Shown: positions 44,042 to 53,226, numbered from the stretch's first letter. The stretch: 64,000 nucleotides of DNA from JBHHYN01 sp046757565 (GCA_046757565.1 JBHHYN010000003.1:14245-78244); one strand, 5' to 3'. Made by a program: numbers and translations. The notes: a model not told the origin generated them from the sequence alone.

Positions 44042-44639
44042 ACTGGGCGGAAGCCTGCAGCAGACATCCAGCCGTCTGGATGAATGGTTGAATATTCTCT
44101 CGGATTATGGTGGCGGCAAGGTGATTATCGTCCCTGGCGGAGGGCGTTTTGCCGGGCAGGTCAGAAGTATGCAGTCATCCTGGGGATTTGGTGATGTGAC
44201 GGCGCACAGGATGGCTCTCCTGGGCATGCAGCAATTCGCCTATATGTTGCTGGGTCTGGAAACACGCCTGCACCCGGCCGGATCAAACGATGAAATAATG
44301 TATTGTCTGCAACATGATAAGGTGCCTGTATGGTTGCCTTATGAGATGATTGTGAACAACGAACAGATCCCTGCTTCATGGGAGATGAGCGCTGACAGCC
44401 TGGCACTATGGCTGGCCGGACAGCTGCAGGCGGAACATCTGGTGCTGATAAAATCAGTGAAACTCCCGAATAGCGCCTTTTCAATCGAACAGTTGTCAGA
44501 CAGTGGTTTGCTCGATGCATGTTTTCCCGGCCTATTGCAGGACGTGAACATACCTGTGACATGGCTGGCCCGGGATGAGCAAGCCGTGATGACAGCGGCA
44601 TTGCAACAGAACAGGCTTCCCAATCATCCCTTTTTTTGA
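44028..44639 (+). CDS. mfnE: MfnE-like amino acid kinase family protein
   Basis: Member of the aspartokinase-fold family. In methanogens MfnE phosphorylates the aminomethyl-furanmethyl phosphate intermediate of methanofuran synthesis. Motifs: WVVKLGGSLQQTSSRLDEWL, VIIVPGGGRFAGQVR, MSADSLALWLAG and LVLIKSVKLPNS. ATG 44028 lies inside the pabB end; an upstream TTG would add seven residues. About 203 residues. It is the last gene of the biosynthesis run. Confidence 0.88.
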   Translation: MWVVKLGGSLQQTSSRLDEWLNILSDYGGGKVIIVPGGGRFAGQVRSMQSSWGFGDVTAHRMALLGMQQFAYMLLGLETRLHPAGSNDEIMYCLQHDKVPVWLPYEMIVNNEQIPASWEMSADSLALWLAGQLQAEHLVLIKSVKLPNSAFSIEQLSDSGLLDACFPGLLQDVNIPVTWLARDEQAVMTAALQQNRLPNHPFF

Positions 44640-44965
44640 CGCTTAATGAGCAATTTATAATCTGCCGGCATACACAGGCGCCGGTAATCCGCAACAGGGT
44701 GACGTACGGGTTGACCCGCTTCCACTTTAAATCTCCTACCTGTTCAAGCAGATGCAGTGATTGAACAGGTGGCACGGCCGGGCGTCACGGGAAGCTTTAA
44801 GTGAATCAGAGGTTGCTTAAAAAATAGCTTAAAGAAATTGCTGTTTCTGTCGTTAACCCCCTGTAACAGATGGTTGTAATCATTCCGGGGGTGGTGAGAT
44901 TTGAGGCATGAACCCCGTTGGAGAGATGATAAAAAAAGTTAATTTACAGGTTTTGGAGAGAGCTA
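44640..44965 (+). other. Intergenic region between mfnE-like gene and the chemotaxis receptor
   Basis: About 325 bases. It contains an inverted repeat CCTGTTCAA.../TTGAACAGG (about 44739-44769) and a sigma-28-type promoter for the receptor gene. No gene is seen. Confidence 0.6.
44830..44856 (+). promoter_or_regulatory. Sigma-28 (FliA)-type promoter for the chemotaxis receptor
   Basis: TAAA at 44830-44833, a spacer of exactly 15 bases, then GTCGTTAA at 44849-44856, matching the consensus TAAA-N15-GCCGATAA at six of eight positions of the -10 box. Placement about 110 bases before a chemotaxis gene fits. Confidence 0.7.
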
Positions 44966-46168
44966 ATGTTTGACTTTTTCAGATGGTATTCCTTACGTTA
45001 CCAGATGTATATCCTGGCGGGTATTAACTCATTCAGTTTCCTGATCGTGAGTATCTATCTATGGGTGAAAATACCTCCAGAATCGGCCCTGCACGCAGTA
45101 GTCACCGGGGTTAGCGTCCTCGAGATACTTACCTTGGTAGGGATTTTTTATATCGCACACTTTATGGGTAAGATGAACGCCGGACGGGCGGAGGAAATCG
45201 TCGCGGCCCTGGGCGCCATGGCAAAAGGTGACCTGACAAAAAAAATCGACCTACGGGGTAAAGATGAATTTGCCTGGATGTGCTGGGAATATACAAAGGC
45301 CCGCAAGGGGTTTAGCGAAGTGGTGAAACGGGTGATTAGCGATTCTACCCATCTGGCTTCAGCGGCGGAAGAGCTGTCTGCGATTACGTCCCAGGGGTCG
45401 CAGGGCGTTGCCCGTCAACAGGGTGAAATTCAACAGGTAGCGGCTGCAACGGAAGAGATGTCCGCGACCGTGCAGGAAGTGGCTAAAAACGCAGCCAATG
45501 CCGCCACGGCCGCGCAGGAAGCCGATGAACAGTCCAAGAACGGTTTTAAGGTCGTAAGCAAATCAGTAGACACCATTCATTCGCTGGCGCAGGAGGTACA
45601 ACGGACTTCTGAAGTGATCGAAAGGCTTAAGGGTGATTGCATCAGTATTGGGACAGTCCTCGATGTTATCCGCGATATAGCGGAGCAGACGAATTTGCTG
45701 GCCCTGAATGCGGCGATTGAAGCTGCCCGGGCCGGCGAGCAGGGCAGGGGGTTCGCCGTGGTGGCCGATGAGGTCCGTACCCTGGCAAGCCGTACCCAGC
45801 ATTCCACCCAGGAGATTCATGAAATGATCGAACGTCTGCAGGTAGGTTCCAATGAGGCGGTCATGGCGATGGAAAAGGGCAGGGAGAAGGCGAATGCTAG
45901 TGTCGAGCAGGCGGCCAAGGCCGGTGAAGCGCTGGAGGCAATTACAGCAGTTGTTGACCGGATCAAGTCCATGAACATGCAGATCGCAAGCGCTGCCGAG
46001 GAACAGAGTGCAACAACAGAAGAGATTAACCGAAACATTGTTACCATCAGTGATGTGGCCAAGGAATCGGCAACAGGCGCGCAGCAAATGGCCGGTTCCA
46101 GTGATGATCTGGCGCGGCTTGCACTGGAATTACAGGAACAGGTTGCGGAATTCCATGTGCTGGATTGA
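44966..46168 (+). CDS. Methyl-accepting chemotaxis protein without a large sensor domain
   Basis: 400-residue inner-membrane receptor. Two hydrophobic segments (about residues 12-30 and 42-66) are separated by only a short loop, so there is no periplasmic ligand domain. A HAMP-like linker follows, then the cytoplasmic coiled coil with the conserved tip IRDIAEQTNLLALNAAIEAA and GRGFAVVADEVRTLASRT. No CheR-tether pentapeptide is seen at the end (AEFHVLD). What it senses is not evident; energy state or cytoplasmic input is possible. Confidence 0.92.
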   Translation: MFDFFRWYSLRYQMYILAGINSFSFLIVSIYLWVKIPPESALHAVVTGVSVLEILTLVGIFYIAHFMGKMNAGRAEEIVAALGAMAKGDLTKKIDLRGKDEFAWMCWEYTKARKGFSEVVKRVISDSTHLASAAEELSAITSQGSQGVARQQGEIQQVAAATEEMSATVQEVAKNAANAATAAQEADEQSKNGFKVVSKSVDTIHSLAQEVQRTSEVIERLKGDCISIGTVLDVIRDIAEQTNLLALNAAIEAARAGEQGRGFAVVADEVRTLASRTQHSTQEIHEMIERLQVGSNEAVMAMEKGREKANASVEQAAKAGEALEAITAVVDRIKSMNMQIASAAEEQSATTEEINRNIVTISDVAKESATGAQQMAGSSDDLARLALELQEQVAEFHVLD

Positions 46169-46207
46169 CCCGCATTGCTGAAAAAGAAACGGGCGACGGG
46201 TGCTTCT

Positions 46208-46363
46208 CTAATCGTCGGTCTGGTTGACCAGCGGGTCCTGCAATGGGTGTAGAGTCTCTTTATCCAGTAACGAGATGGCTCTCTCTGCGGCAGGCAGGCC
46301 AAACTCCAGGGCGATGCGGTAACAATCGAGCAGGTCGATACCCTTACTGTTGTTTTCCTTCAT
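46208..46363 (-). CDS. Possible small protein (51 residues)
   Basis: Short frame MKENNSKGIDLLDCYRIA... with an amphipathic helix (YRIALEFGLPAAERAISLLD) and an AGGT nine bases before the ATG. No family recognised. It lies between the convergent chemotaxis gene and the duplicated element downstream of nrdB. A longer frame to 46501 runs into the repeat and is not credible. Confidence 0.35.
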   Translation of the reverse strand: MKENNSKGIDLLDCYRIALEFGLPAAERAISLLDKETLHPLQDPLVNQTDD

Positions 46364-46455
46364 TTGTGCTATACCTGATAGTAAATTAAGAATACTCCGG
46401 TTGATGCGAAGCGTTTCATAAAATAATGCAGACCGATTCAGATCGGCCTGCCTGA

Positions 46456-46553
46456 GAATAAGAAGGCCCGGTATCCGAAAGAGGTTGGAGATACCAGGCA
46501 ATAGCCAAGCCTCCAGCTCGGCTGGCCGCTAAGGAGCGGTCACGGTAAAATCG
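46456..46553. repeat. 98-base structured direct repeat, copy 1
   Basis: This copy reads from GAATAAGAAGGCCCGG to GGTAAAATCG and matches copy 2 (46663-46760) at roughly nine of ten positions. It contains hairpins GCCCGGTATC/GATACCAGGC (one mismatch) and CCGCT/AGCGG. Confidence 0.9.
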
Positions 46554-46662
46554 ATGTTCACGTCGCAGTGAAACCCCACACTCCTCCCGTCCGCTATTCG
46601 CCAGGGCGAATAGCCCTGTATGACAAAACATAATGTAAACCTGCCCGGACTGGTTTGCATTG

Positions 46663-46760
46663 GAATAAGAAGGCCTGGTATCCGGAAGAGGCTGGAGATA
46701 CCAGGCAAGAGCCAAGCCTCCAGCCTGGCTTCCCGCTAAGGAGCGGTCACGGTAAAATCG
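46663..46760. repeat. 98-base structured direct repeat, copy 2
   Basis: It ends 15 bases from the nrdB stop codon. It has a perfect 10-bp inverted repeat GCCTGGTATC (46673-46682) / GATACCAGGC (46697-46706) and CCGCTAAGGAGCGG. Read on the minus strand the 10-bp hairpin is followed by CTTCTTATT, so each copy could work as a weak terminator or 3' stabiliser after nrdB. Confidence 0.9.
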
Positions 46761-46774
46761 TTGCCGGGAGGTCA

Positions 46775-48022
46775 TCATTCCCAACTTAACGTCCCCCCCG
46801 TCTGATATTCGGTAACGCGGGTCTCAAAAAAATTCTTTTCCTTCTTCAGATCGATTACCTCGCTCATCCAGGGAAATGGATTGGAGGCCCCCGGATACTG
46901 CTCCGGCAGACCGATCTGGGCATAGCGCCGGTTCGCGATAAACTGCAGGTAGTCTTCGAAGATATTGGCGTTCAGGCCCAGTACGCCTCTGGGCATGCTG
47001 TCATAGGCATAACGCGTCTCCAGATCAACCGCATCCCGGATCATGGTAATCACTTCCTGCTGGAAGTCATCACTCCACAGACGGGGATTTTCTATCTTGA
47101 TCTGATTGATCACATCGATTCCGAAATTCAGATGCATGGATTCATCCCGGAGAATGTACTGGAACTGCTCGGCGCAACCGGTCATCTTGTTGCGGCGGCC
47201 CATCGACAGCACCTGTATGAAACCCACATAGAAAAATATTCCTTCAAAGATGACATAGAAGGCGATCAGGTCGCGCAACAGGCGCTGATCATCTTTAATC
47301 GAGCCGGTATGGAAAGTTGGGTCCCCGAGGCTTTTTGTGAAACGCATGGCCCACTGGGCCTTGTCGTGTATTGAGGGTATCTCACGGTACATGTTGAACA
47401 CTTCGGCTTCATCCAGCCCCAGGGATTCGACGCAGTATTGATAGGCATGGGTATGCAATGCCTCTTCGAACGCCTGCCGCAGCAGGTATTGGCGGCACTC
47501 AGGATTGGTGATGTGCCGGTAGACTGCAAGTACCAGGTTATTCGCAACCAGCGAATCAGCCGATGCAAAAAAACCCAGATTACGTTTAATAATCGTGCGC
47601 TCGTCATCGCTCAGTCCTGTTGGATTTTTCCACAGGGCAATATCTGCATTCATGTTGATCTCTTGTGGCATCCAGTGGTTGGCACAGGCATCCAGGTATT
47701 TTTGCCAGGCCCATTTGTATTTGAAGGGCACAAGTTGATTGAGATCGGCCCGGCAGTTGATCATCTGTTTATCGTCCACGGTAATTCTGGCCGCACCGAA
47801 TTCCACCGCTTCCAGGCCGGTCAGGTGCGGTCCATCCTCCTCATGGTCAAGCCCTGCCGCGGCAGGATTTGGATTGACCACCGGTGCCTCTCCAGCAGTG
47901 GCCATAAGCACATCATTTTCCTGTAGTCCCATACCGGGATGTACGACCGGGATCCGTGCCGTTTCTACGACAGCTTTCTTGTTTACACCGTGGCCGGCAA
48001 TCGGGTCATCCCAAATCAACAT
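46775..48022 (-). CDS. nrdB: Class Ia ribonucleoside-diphosphate reductase, beta subunit
   Basis: Holds the di-iron tyrosyl radical (or related cofactor) that starts nucleotide reduction. The 415 residues include the metal-ligand helices (SADSLVANNLVLAVYRH, QAFEEALHTHAYQYCVE, FVIFEGIFFYVGF-like region, LRDESMHLNFGIDVIN) and a C-terminal tail ending TGGTLSWE. The long disordered N-terminus (to about residue 80) is usual for this subgroup. A GGAGG site precedes the ATG. It follows nrdA by 60 bases. Confidence 0.95.
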   Translation of the reverse strand: MLIWDDPIAGHGVNKKAVVETARIPVVHPGMGLQENDVLMATAGEAPVVNPNPAAAGLDHEEDGPHLTGLEAVEFGAARITVDDKQMINCRADLNQLVPFKYKWAWQKYLDACANHWMPQEINMNADIALWKNPTGLSDDERTIIKRNLGFFASADSLVANNLVLAVYRHITNPECRQYLLRQAFEEALHTHAYQYCVESLGLDEAEVFNMYREIPSIHDKAQWAMRFTKSLGDPTFHTGSIKDDQRLLRDLIAFYVIFEGIFFYVGFIQVLSMGRRNKMTGCAEQFQYILRDESMHLNFGIDVINQIKIENPRLWSDDFQQEVITMIRDAVDLETRYAYDSMPRGVLGLNANIFEDYLQFIANRRYAQIGLPEQYPGASNPFPWMSEVIDLKKEKNFFETRVTEYQTGGTLSWE

Positions 48023-48082
48023 TGGTTTATTCCTCCAAAAAAATTTCTACTTTGCACTGTTAACCTTTACCATTCACTGCCT

Positions 48083-50998
48083 CTATTGGCATGCATCACA
48101 GTCCGGGTCATCGATAGCGCAGGCCTTGGGCTGCGTTGCTGTAAAATTGCGTTGCACGGCGGCAAGCGTGTTTTCACGGCCACCGCTCAAGGTGCTTTTT
48201 TCCACATGGGTCGCGCCCATGCTGCGCAGATAATAGGTGGTCTTCAGTCCGCGGACCCAGGCCAGTTTGTAAAGATTATCGAGCTTCTTGCCGTCCGGTT
48301 CGGACATATACAGGTTCAGTGATTGTGCCTGGTCAATCCATTTTTGCCGGCGCGAAGCGCACTCGATCAGCCAGCGCGGATCAATCTCGAAAGCGGTTGC
48401 ATAGAGTTGCTTTAGATCGTCCGGTATACGCTCAATGGGCTGTACACTCCCATCGAAATATTTAAGGTCATTCACCATAACCTCGTCCCAGAGGCCTCGT
48501 GCCTTGAGATCGCGTACCAGGTAAGGGTTTACAATGGTAAATTCACCGGACAGGTTCGATTTGACGAACAGATTCTGATAGGTGGGTTCAATCGATTGCG
48601 ATACCCCGCAAATATTGGAGATGGTAGCGGTTGGCGCGATCGCCATGCAGTTGGAGTTGCGCAGGCCCGTTTTACGAACCCGTTGCCGCAATGTGTCCCA
48701 CTCCAGGGTCTGAGTGCGATCCACATCCAGGTAACCGTCACGCTCGGCTTCGAGAATATCGATGGAGTCAATCGGTAGTTTGCCCTGGCTCCATAAAGAG
48801 CCGTTAAAGCTGAGATAGGGGCTCCGCTCCTGTGCCAAGAGAACGGATGCCTGAATAGCGAAGTAACTGACGGCCTCCATGCTGCTGTCGGCAAACAGGA
48901 TGGCCTCTTCCGAGGCGTAAGGGAGACGCAGTTGATACAGGGCATCCTGAAAACCCATAATCCCCAGGCCGACCGGACGGTGACGGAGATTGGAACGGCG
49001 CGCCTGGGGCACACTGTAATAGTTGTAATCAATAACATTGTCCAGCATGCGCATGGCCGTGGTAATGGTCTGCTCCAGTTTTTCCACGTTCAGGCCGTTT
49101 TCATCCACATGCCGGGCCAGGTTGACGGAGCCGAGATTACATACCGCGATTTCCTCATCCGAGGTATTCAGGGTAATTTCCGTGCACAGGTTGGAGGAGT
49201 GTACTACCCCGATGTGCTGTTGCGGCGAGCGCAGGTTACAGGGGTCCTTGAAGGTGATCCATGGATGCCCGGTTTCGTACAGCATCGACAGTATCTTGCG
49301 CCACAGATCGGTTGCCTTGACGGTTTTGAAGCTTTTAATTTCACCACGGGCCGCCATCTCTTCGTATTCGATATAACGTTTTACAAATGACTGACCGCTG
49401 AGTTCGTGCAAATCGGCTGTCTCAACCGGAGAGAACAAGGACCAGTTATCCTTTTCACTGACCCGCTTCATGAAGAGATCCGGGATCCAGTTGGCCGTAT
49501 TCATATCATGGGTGCGGCGCCGGTCATCTCCGGTATTTTTTCTGAGTTCCAGAAACTCCTCGATATCGAGGTGCCAGGTTTCCAGGTAGGCGCACATGGC
49601 CCCCTTGCGTTTGCCTCCCTGATTGACCGCAACAGCCGTGTCATTGGCCACCTTCAGGAAGGGGACCACACCCTGGGATGTACCATTGGTCCCCTTGATA
49701 TGGGAACCCATGGCGCGCACCCGGGTCCAGTCATTGCCCAGACCTCCGGCGAACTTGGACAGTAATGCATCGTCCCTGATGGCGCTGAAGATGCCGTCGA
49801 GATTGTCCGGCACGGTGCTCAGGTAGCAACTGGAAAGCTGCGGCCGGCAGGTGCCGGAATTAAACAGGGTCGGTGTGGAACTCATAAAATCGAATGAGGA
49901 GAGCAGTTCATAGAATTCGATGGCACGGGCCTCACGTTCCAGTTCATTCATGGCGAGTCCCATGGCCACCCGCATAAAGAAAGCCTGTGGCAGCTCGAAG
50001 CGTGCACCGTGCGAGTGGATAAAATAGCGGTCATAAAGGGTTTGCAGGCCCAGGTAACTAAACTGGTGATCGCGCTCCACTTTGAGGGCGTTACCCAGCT
50101 GCTCCAGATCAAATTTGACCAACTTGTGATCCAGCAGCCCCAGTTCAGCACCGCGTTTGATATATTGTTTAAAATAGAACGGGTAACGATCCGCCATCTC
50201 GGACTGGGTCAGTTCGATATTTTTTCCCTCTACGAAACTCACGGCCTCGCGCCGCAGGGCGTCCAGCAACAGGCGCGCGGCGACGTAGCTGTAATTCGGT
50301 TCTTTTTCGATGAGGGAACGGGCGCTCATCACCAGCGCCGGATTGACATCCGCCTCATTCACGCCATCAAACAGGTTACGCAAGGCGTCATCGATGATTA
50401 ACTGACCGTCAACGGACTCCAGTCCACTGCATGCCTCGTTCACGATAGCGATCAAACGGCCCGTGTCCAGCGGCGTGACAGAACCATCGGCACGGTTGAC
50501 ATTGATGCCGGGGCCGGTCTCCTCCTGCCCCTGGTGCGTGTTCGACTGCGCCAGCTTTTCGGCGCGTAACCGGGCCCGCTCCTCACGGTAAATGACATAG
50601 GCGCGCGCTACTTTCTGTTCCCCCGCCCGCATCAGCGCAAGCTCGACCTGGTCCTGGATATCCTCGATATGCACCGAGCCGCCGCCGGGCAGGCGTCTGG
50701 TGACTGCATGCACCACCTGTTCTGTCAGTACTGCGACGGTTTCATGAATACGCGTGGACGCTGCGGCGGCACCCCCTTCCACTTCGAGAAAGGCCTTGGT
50801 CATCGCCACCTGGATCTTGCCGGGATCGAACGCCGTGACCTTGTTATTGCGGCGGATGGCCTTGTAGACACCGGGTTGATGGGCGTTCAGGTCTGCAAGG
50901 GAACCTGCCGGCAGGGACACCGCCGCCGTAATCGATTGTACATTCGCGACGGAACCGGTAATGACACCCCCCTCAGTGACGGTTTTCTCGACCCCCAT
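48083..50998 (-). CDS. nrdA: Class Ia ribonucleoside-diphosphate reductase, alpha subunit
   Basis: Large catalytic subunit reducing ribonucleoside diphosphates. 971 residues with two ATP-cone-like regulatory domains in tandem (about 45-135 and 165-255), one more than in the E. coli enzyme, then the ten-stranded barrel with STPTLFNSGTCRPQLSSCYL, NLCTEI and CNLGSVNLARHV cysteines, and the C-terminal redox pair region DDPDCDACQ. An AGGAGG site precedes the ATG. An NrdR box lies about 140 bases upstream. Double cones usually mean extra dATP control. Confidence 0.96.
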   Translation of the reverse strand: MGVEKTVTEGGVITGSVANVQSITAAVSLPAGSLADLNAHQPGVYKAIRRNNKVTAFDPGKIQVAMTKAFLEVEGGAAAASTRIHETVAVLTEQVVHAVTRRLPGGGSVHIEDIQDQVELALMRAGEQKVARAYVIYREERARLRAEKLAQSNTHQGQEETGPGINVNRADGSVTPLDTGRLIAIVNEACSGLESVDGQLIIDDALRNLFDGVNEADVNPALVMSARSLIEKEPNYSYVAARLLLDALRREAVSFVEGKNIELTQSEMADRYPFYFKQYIKRGAELGLLDHKLVKFDLEQLGNALKVERDHQFSYLGLQTLYDRYFIHSHGARFELPQAFFMRVAMGLAMNELEREARAIEFYELLSSFDFMSSTPTLFNSGTCRPQLSSCYLSTVPDNLDGIFSAIRDDALLSKFAGGLGNDWTRVRAMGSHIKGTNGTSQGVVPFLKVANDTAVAVNQGGKRKGAMCAYLETWHLDIEEFLELRKNTGDDRRRTHDMNTANWIPDLFMKRVSEKDNWSLFSPVETADLHELSGQSFVKRYIEYEEMAARGEIKSFKTVKATDLWRKILSMLYETGHPWITFKDPCNLRSPQQHIGVVHSSNLCTEITLNTSDEEIAVCNLGSVNLARHVDENGLNVEKLEQTITTAMRMLDNVIDYNYYSVPQARRSNLRHRPVGLGIMGFQDALYQLRLPYASEEAILFADSSMEAVSYFAIQASVLLAQERSPYLSFNGSLWSQGKLPIDSIDILEAERDGYLDVDRTQTLEWDTLRQRVRKTGLRNSNCMAIAPTATISNICGVSQSIEPTYQNLFVKSNLSGEFTIVNPYLVRDLKARGLWDEVMVNDLKYFDGSVQPIERIPDDLKQLYATAFEIDPRWLIECASRRQKWIDQAQSLNLYMSEPDGKKLDNLYKLAWVRGLKTTYYLRSMGATHVEKSTLSGGRENTLAAVQRNFTATQPKACAIDDPDCDACQ

Positions 50999-51135
50999 GT
51001 ACCCCTCCTGCTGCCCGGTGCAACGATTATTCTTATCGTTTCAAAAAGAGCCTTAATAACGTAGAAACGAGATGAACTTTTTTATGTAAGGTGAATATAT
51101 AGCACTACCATAGGATGTGGTCAAGTTTTATTTAA

Positions 51136-51150
51136 ACACAATATATTGTG
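51136..51150 (-). promoter_or_regulatory. NrdR box upstream of nrdA
   Basis: ACACAATATATTGTG is a near-perfect palindrome matching the NrdR consensus (ACACwATATATwGTGT). NrdR is an ATP-cone repressor of ribonucleotide reductase genes. Boxes usually come in pairs about 31 bases apart; a weak match CACTACCATAGGATG near 51103-51117 may be the second. Confidence 0.85.
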
Positions 51151-51336
51151 GATTTCACTGTTATTTTGTAGGGGATTTCCTGTGGATAAGTTGCGTGCAA
51201 AAATGGACAAAAGCGGCTGCTGGGCGTTAAGTCAAGTCTATTCAGTGGCTTATCTCAGTAGCAAAACAGGGCAGGGGTTGTGGGCATAAAATTTGCCGTT
51301 AAATAAACTAATCTTTTTCGGTGCGATAAATTCTTT

Positions 51337-51406
51337 GGTTCAAAGTTCAGGGTTCAAAGTTCTACGTTAAACCCTGAACTTTGAACCCTGAACCATGAAC
51401 CATGAA
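51337..51406. repeat. Degenerate heptamer array with inversion (GGTTCAA / CCCTGAA type)
   Basis: Ten 7-base units in register: GGTTCAA, AGTTCAG, GGTTCAA, AGTTCTA, CGTTAAA, CCCTGAA, CTTTGAA, CCCTGAA, CCATGAA, CCATGAA. As at 27602, the first half is the complement of the second, giving a long hairpin. It lies 55 bases before the lpdA start. Confidence 0.92.
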
Positions 51407-51460
51407 CCGGTTTATGGCATAGTATCCCACTACTAAAAACAAATAAGGGACGGTACGTTA

Positions 51461-53188
51461 ATGAACAACAGCACAGAGGTTCGGATCCCCAATATCGGTG
51501 ACTTCAGTGAAGTGGAAGTTATTGAAGTTCTGGTAAGGCCGGGCGACAGCGTTCAACCTGAAGATCCATTGCTGACACTGGAGAGTGATAAGGCGGCCAT
51601 GGATATCCCTTCCCCGGCGCAGGGAGTGGTGAAGGAGATTAACATCAAGGTGGGGGACCGGGTCTCGGAAGGGGATCTGATCTTGTCTCTGGCGGTGCAG
51701 AATCGGCCCGCCACAACAGCAGCAGCGCAGACGAATACCCCGCCACAGCCGGCGTCCACACCTGGCGTCAATACGGATGCCGATATGCAGGCCGAAGTGG
51801 TCGTGCTGGGTTCCGGTCCAGGCGGTTACACGGCGGCCTTCCGCACTGCCGATCTGGGAAAAAAAACCCTGTTGATTGAGCGTTATCCCTCACTGGGAGG
51901 GGTCTGTCTCAACGTCGGCTGTATCCCTTCCAAGGCGCTATTGCATGTGGCCCGTGTCATGGGCGAGGTCAAGGAGATCGGACAGTTCGGGGTTGAATAC
52001 GGCAGGCCAAAAATCGATTTAACCCGGTTGCGCAAGTGGAAGAACCAGGTAACCGGCCAGCTCACCAGGGGGCTTGCAGGATTAGCCAGGCAACGCAAGG
52101 TGACAGTGGTGCAGGGAATCGGGCAGTTCCTGTCCAGCAACCGGATAAGGGTCGATAGCGGGGCCGGGATGAAGACAATCGCCTTTGAGCAGGCCATCGT
52201 CGCCGCCGGTTCCCAGGCGAGCAGGGTGCCTGGATTGCCGCAGGACCCGCGTATTATCGATTCCACCAGGGCCCTGGAACTGGAGGAGGTGCCCGGGCGT
52301 CTGCTGGTTATCGGCGGCGGCATTATCGGCCTCGAAATGGCTGCTGTCTATTTCCGACTGGGCGCGAAGATCACGGTCGTTGAAATGCTGGCAGGCCTTG
52401 TTACCGGCGCCGATCCGGATCTGGTCAAGCCCTTGCAACGCCAAATCCGGCAGCAATACGAGCATATCTATCTCAACACCACAGTTACGGCGATTAAGGC
52501 CGCAAAAAAGGGATTAACCGTCACCTTTGAGGGTCCCGGTGCACCACAGAGTGAATCGTTTGACCGTGTCCTGGTGGCCGTTGGCAGGCAGCCCAACGGC
52601 CATAAAATCGGTGCCGTTGATGCGGGCATAACGGTCGATGAACAGGGGTTTATTCCCGTCGACAGGCAACAACGCACCAATGTCCCGCATATATTCGCCA
52701 TTGGCGATATCGTGGGTCCACCCATGCTGGCGCATAAGGCCTCCCATGAAGGCAAAGTGGCTGCAGAGGCCGCAGCGGGACTCAAAAGCAGCTTTGATGC
52801 CCGGGTAATTCCGTCAGTGGCCTATACCGACCCGGAAGTGGCCTGGGTGGGGACAACGGAGACGGAAGCCAGGGCGCAGGGAGTTGACTACGGCAAGGGT
52901 GTCTTTCCCTGGGCTGCCAGCGGCCGTTCGTTAAGCCTGGGGCGTAAGGAAGGCATGACCAAACTGCTGTTTGATAAAGAGTCTAACCGTGTTATCGGCG
53001 CAGGTATCGTTGGCCCGAATGCGGGGGATCTGATTGCTGAAGCCACCCTGGCCATTGAGATGGGTTGTGATGCGGAAGATATCGGGCTGACAATCCATCC
53101 GCACCCGACCCTGTCGGAGACGATTGCCTTTTCTGCGGAGGCCTTTGCCGGAACAATAACGGACCTTTATATGCCGGCCGGCGAATAA
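51461..53188 (+). CDS. lpdA: Dihydrolipoamide dehydrogenase with N-terminal lipoyl domain
   Basis: E3 flavoprotein of 2-oxoacid dehydrogenase complexes. Residues 1-80 are a lipoyl domain with the lysine in LLTLESDKAAMDIPSP. After an Ala/Pro/Thr linker comes the FAD domain (VVLGSGPGGYTAAFR), the redox disulfide GGVCLNVGCIPSKALLH, the NAD motif VIGGGIIGLEMAAVY and the C-terminal HPHPTLSE. 575 residues. No E1/E2 genes are next to it, so the complex it serves (pyruvate, most likely) is encoded elsewhere. Confidence 0.95.
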   Translation: MNNSTEVRIPNIGDFSEVEVIEVLVRPGDSVQPEDPLLTLESDKAAMDIPSPAQGVVKEINIKVGDRVSEGDLILSLAVQNRPATTAAAQTNTPPQPASTPGVNTDADMQAEVVVLGSGPGGYTAAFRTADLGKKTLLIERYPSLGGVCLNVGCIPSKALLHVARVMGEVKEIGQFGVEYGRPKIDLTRLRKWKNQVTGQLTRGLAGLARQRKVTVVQGIGQFLSSNRIRVDSGAGMKTIAFEQAIVAAGSQASRVPGLPQDPRIIDSTRALELEEVPGRLLVIGGGIIGLEMAAVYFRLGAKITVVEMLAGLVTGADPDLVKPLQRQIRQQYEHIYLNTTVTAIKAAKKGLTVTFEGPGAPQSESFDRVLVAVGRQPNGHKIGAVDAGITVDEQGFIPVDRQQRTNVPHIFAIGDIVGPPMLAHKASHEGKVAAEAAAGLKSSFDARVIPSVAYTDPEVAWVGTTETEARAQGVDYGKGVFPWAASGRSLSLGRKEGMTKLLFDKESNRVIGAGIVGPNAGDLIAEATLAIEMGCDAEDIGLTIHPHPTLSETIAFSAEAFAGTITDLYMPAGE

Positions 53189-53226
53189 TTTCTAAGCCTC
53201 TGCCATAATTCTGGCCTTCACCAACC

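Larger units (their letters stand above)
50999..51460. other. Divergent intergenic region nrdA / lpdA
   Basis: About 460 bases without a gene. It holds the NrdR box (51136-51150) and a heptamer array (51337-51406). An AT-rich stretch at 51120-51180 is likely the nrdA promoter area. Confidence 0.7.

Noticed and set aside
44640..44965. Cyclic-di-GMP (GEMM) riboswitch before the chemotaxis gene
   Set aside because: The GC-rich stretch near 44680-44720 is superficially similar, but the conserved core could not be aligned.
46416..46784. Minus-strand frame spanning the 98-base repeats, with internal protein repeats
   Set aside because: The protein repeat merely mirrors the DNA duplication; no ribosome site, and it overlaps the nrdB end.
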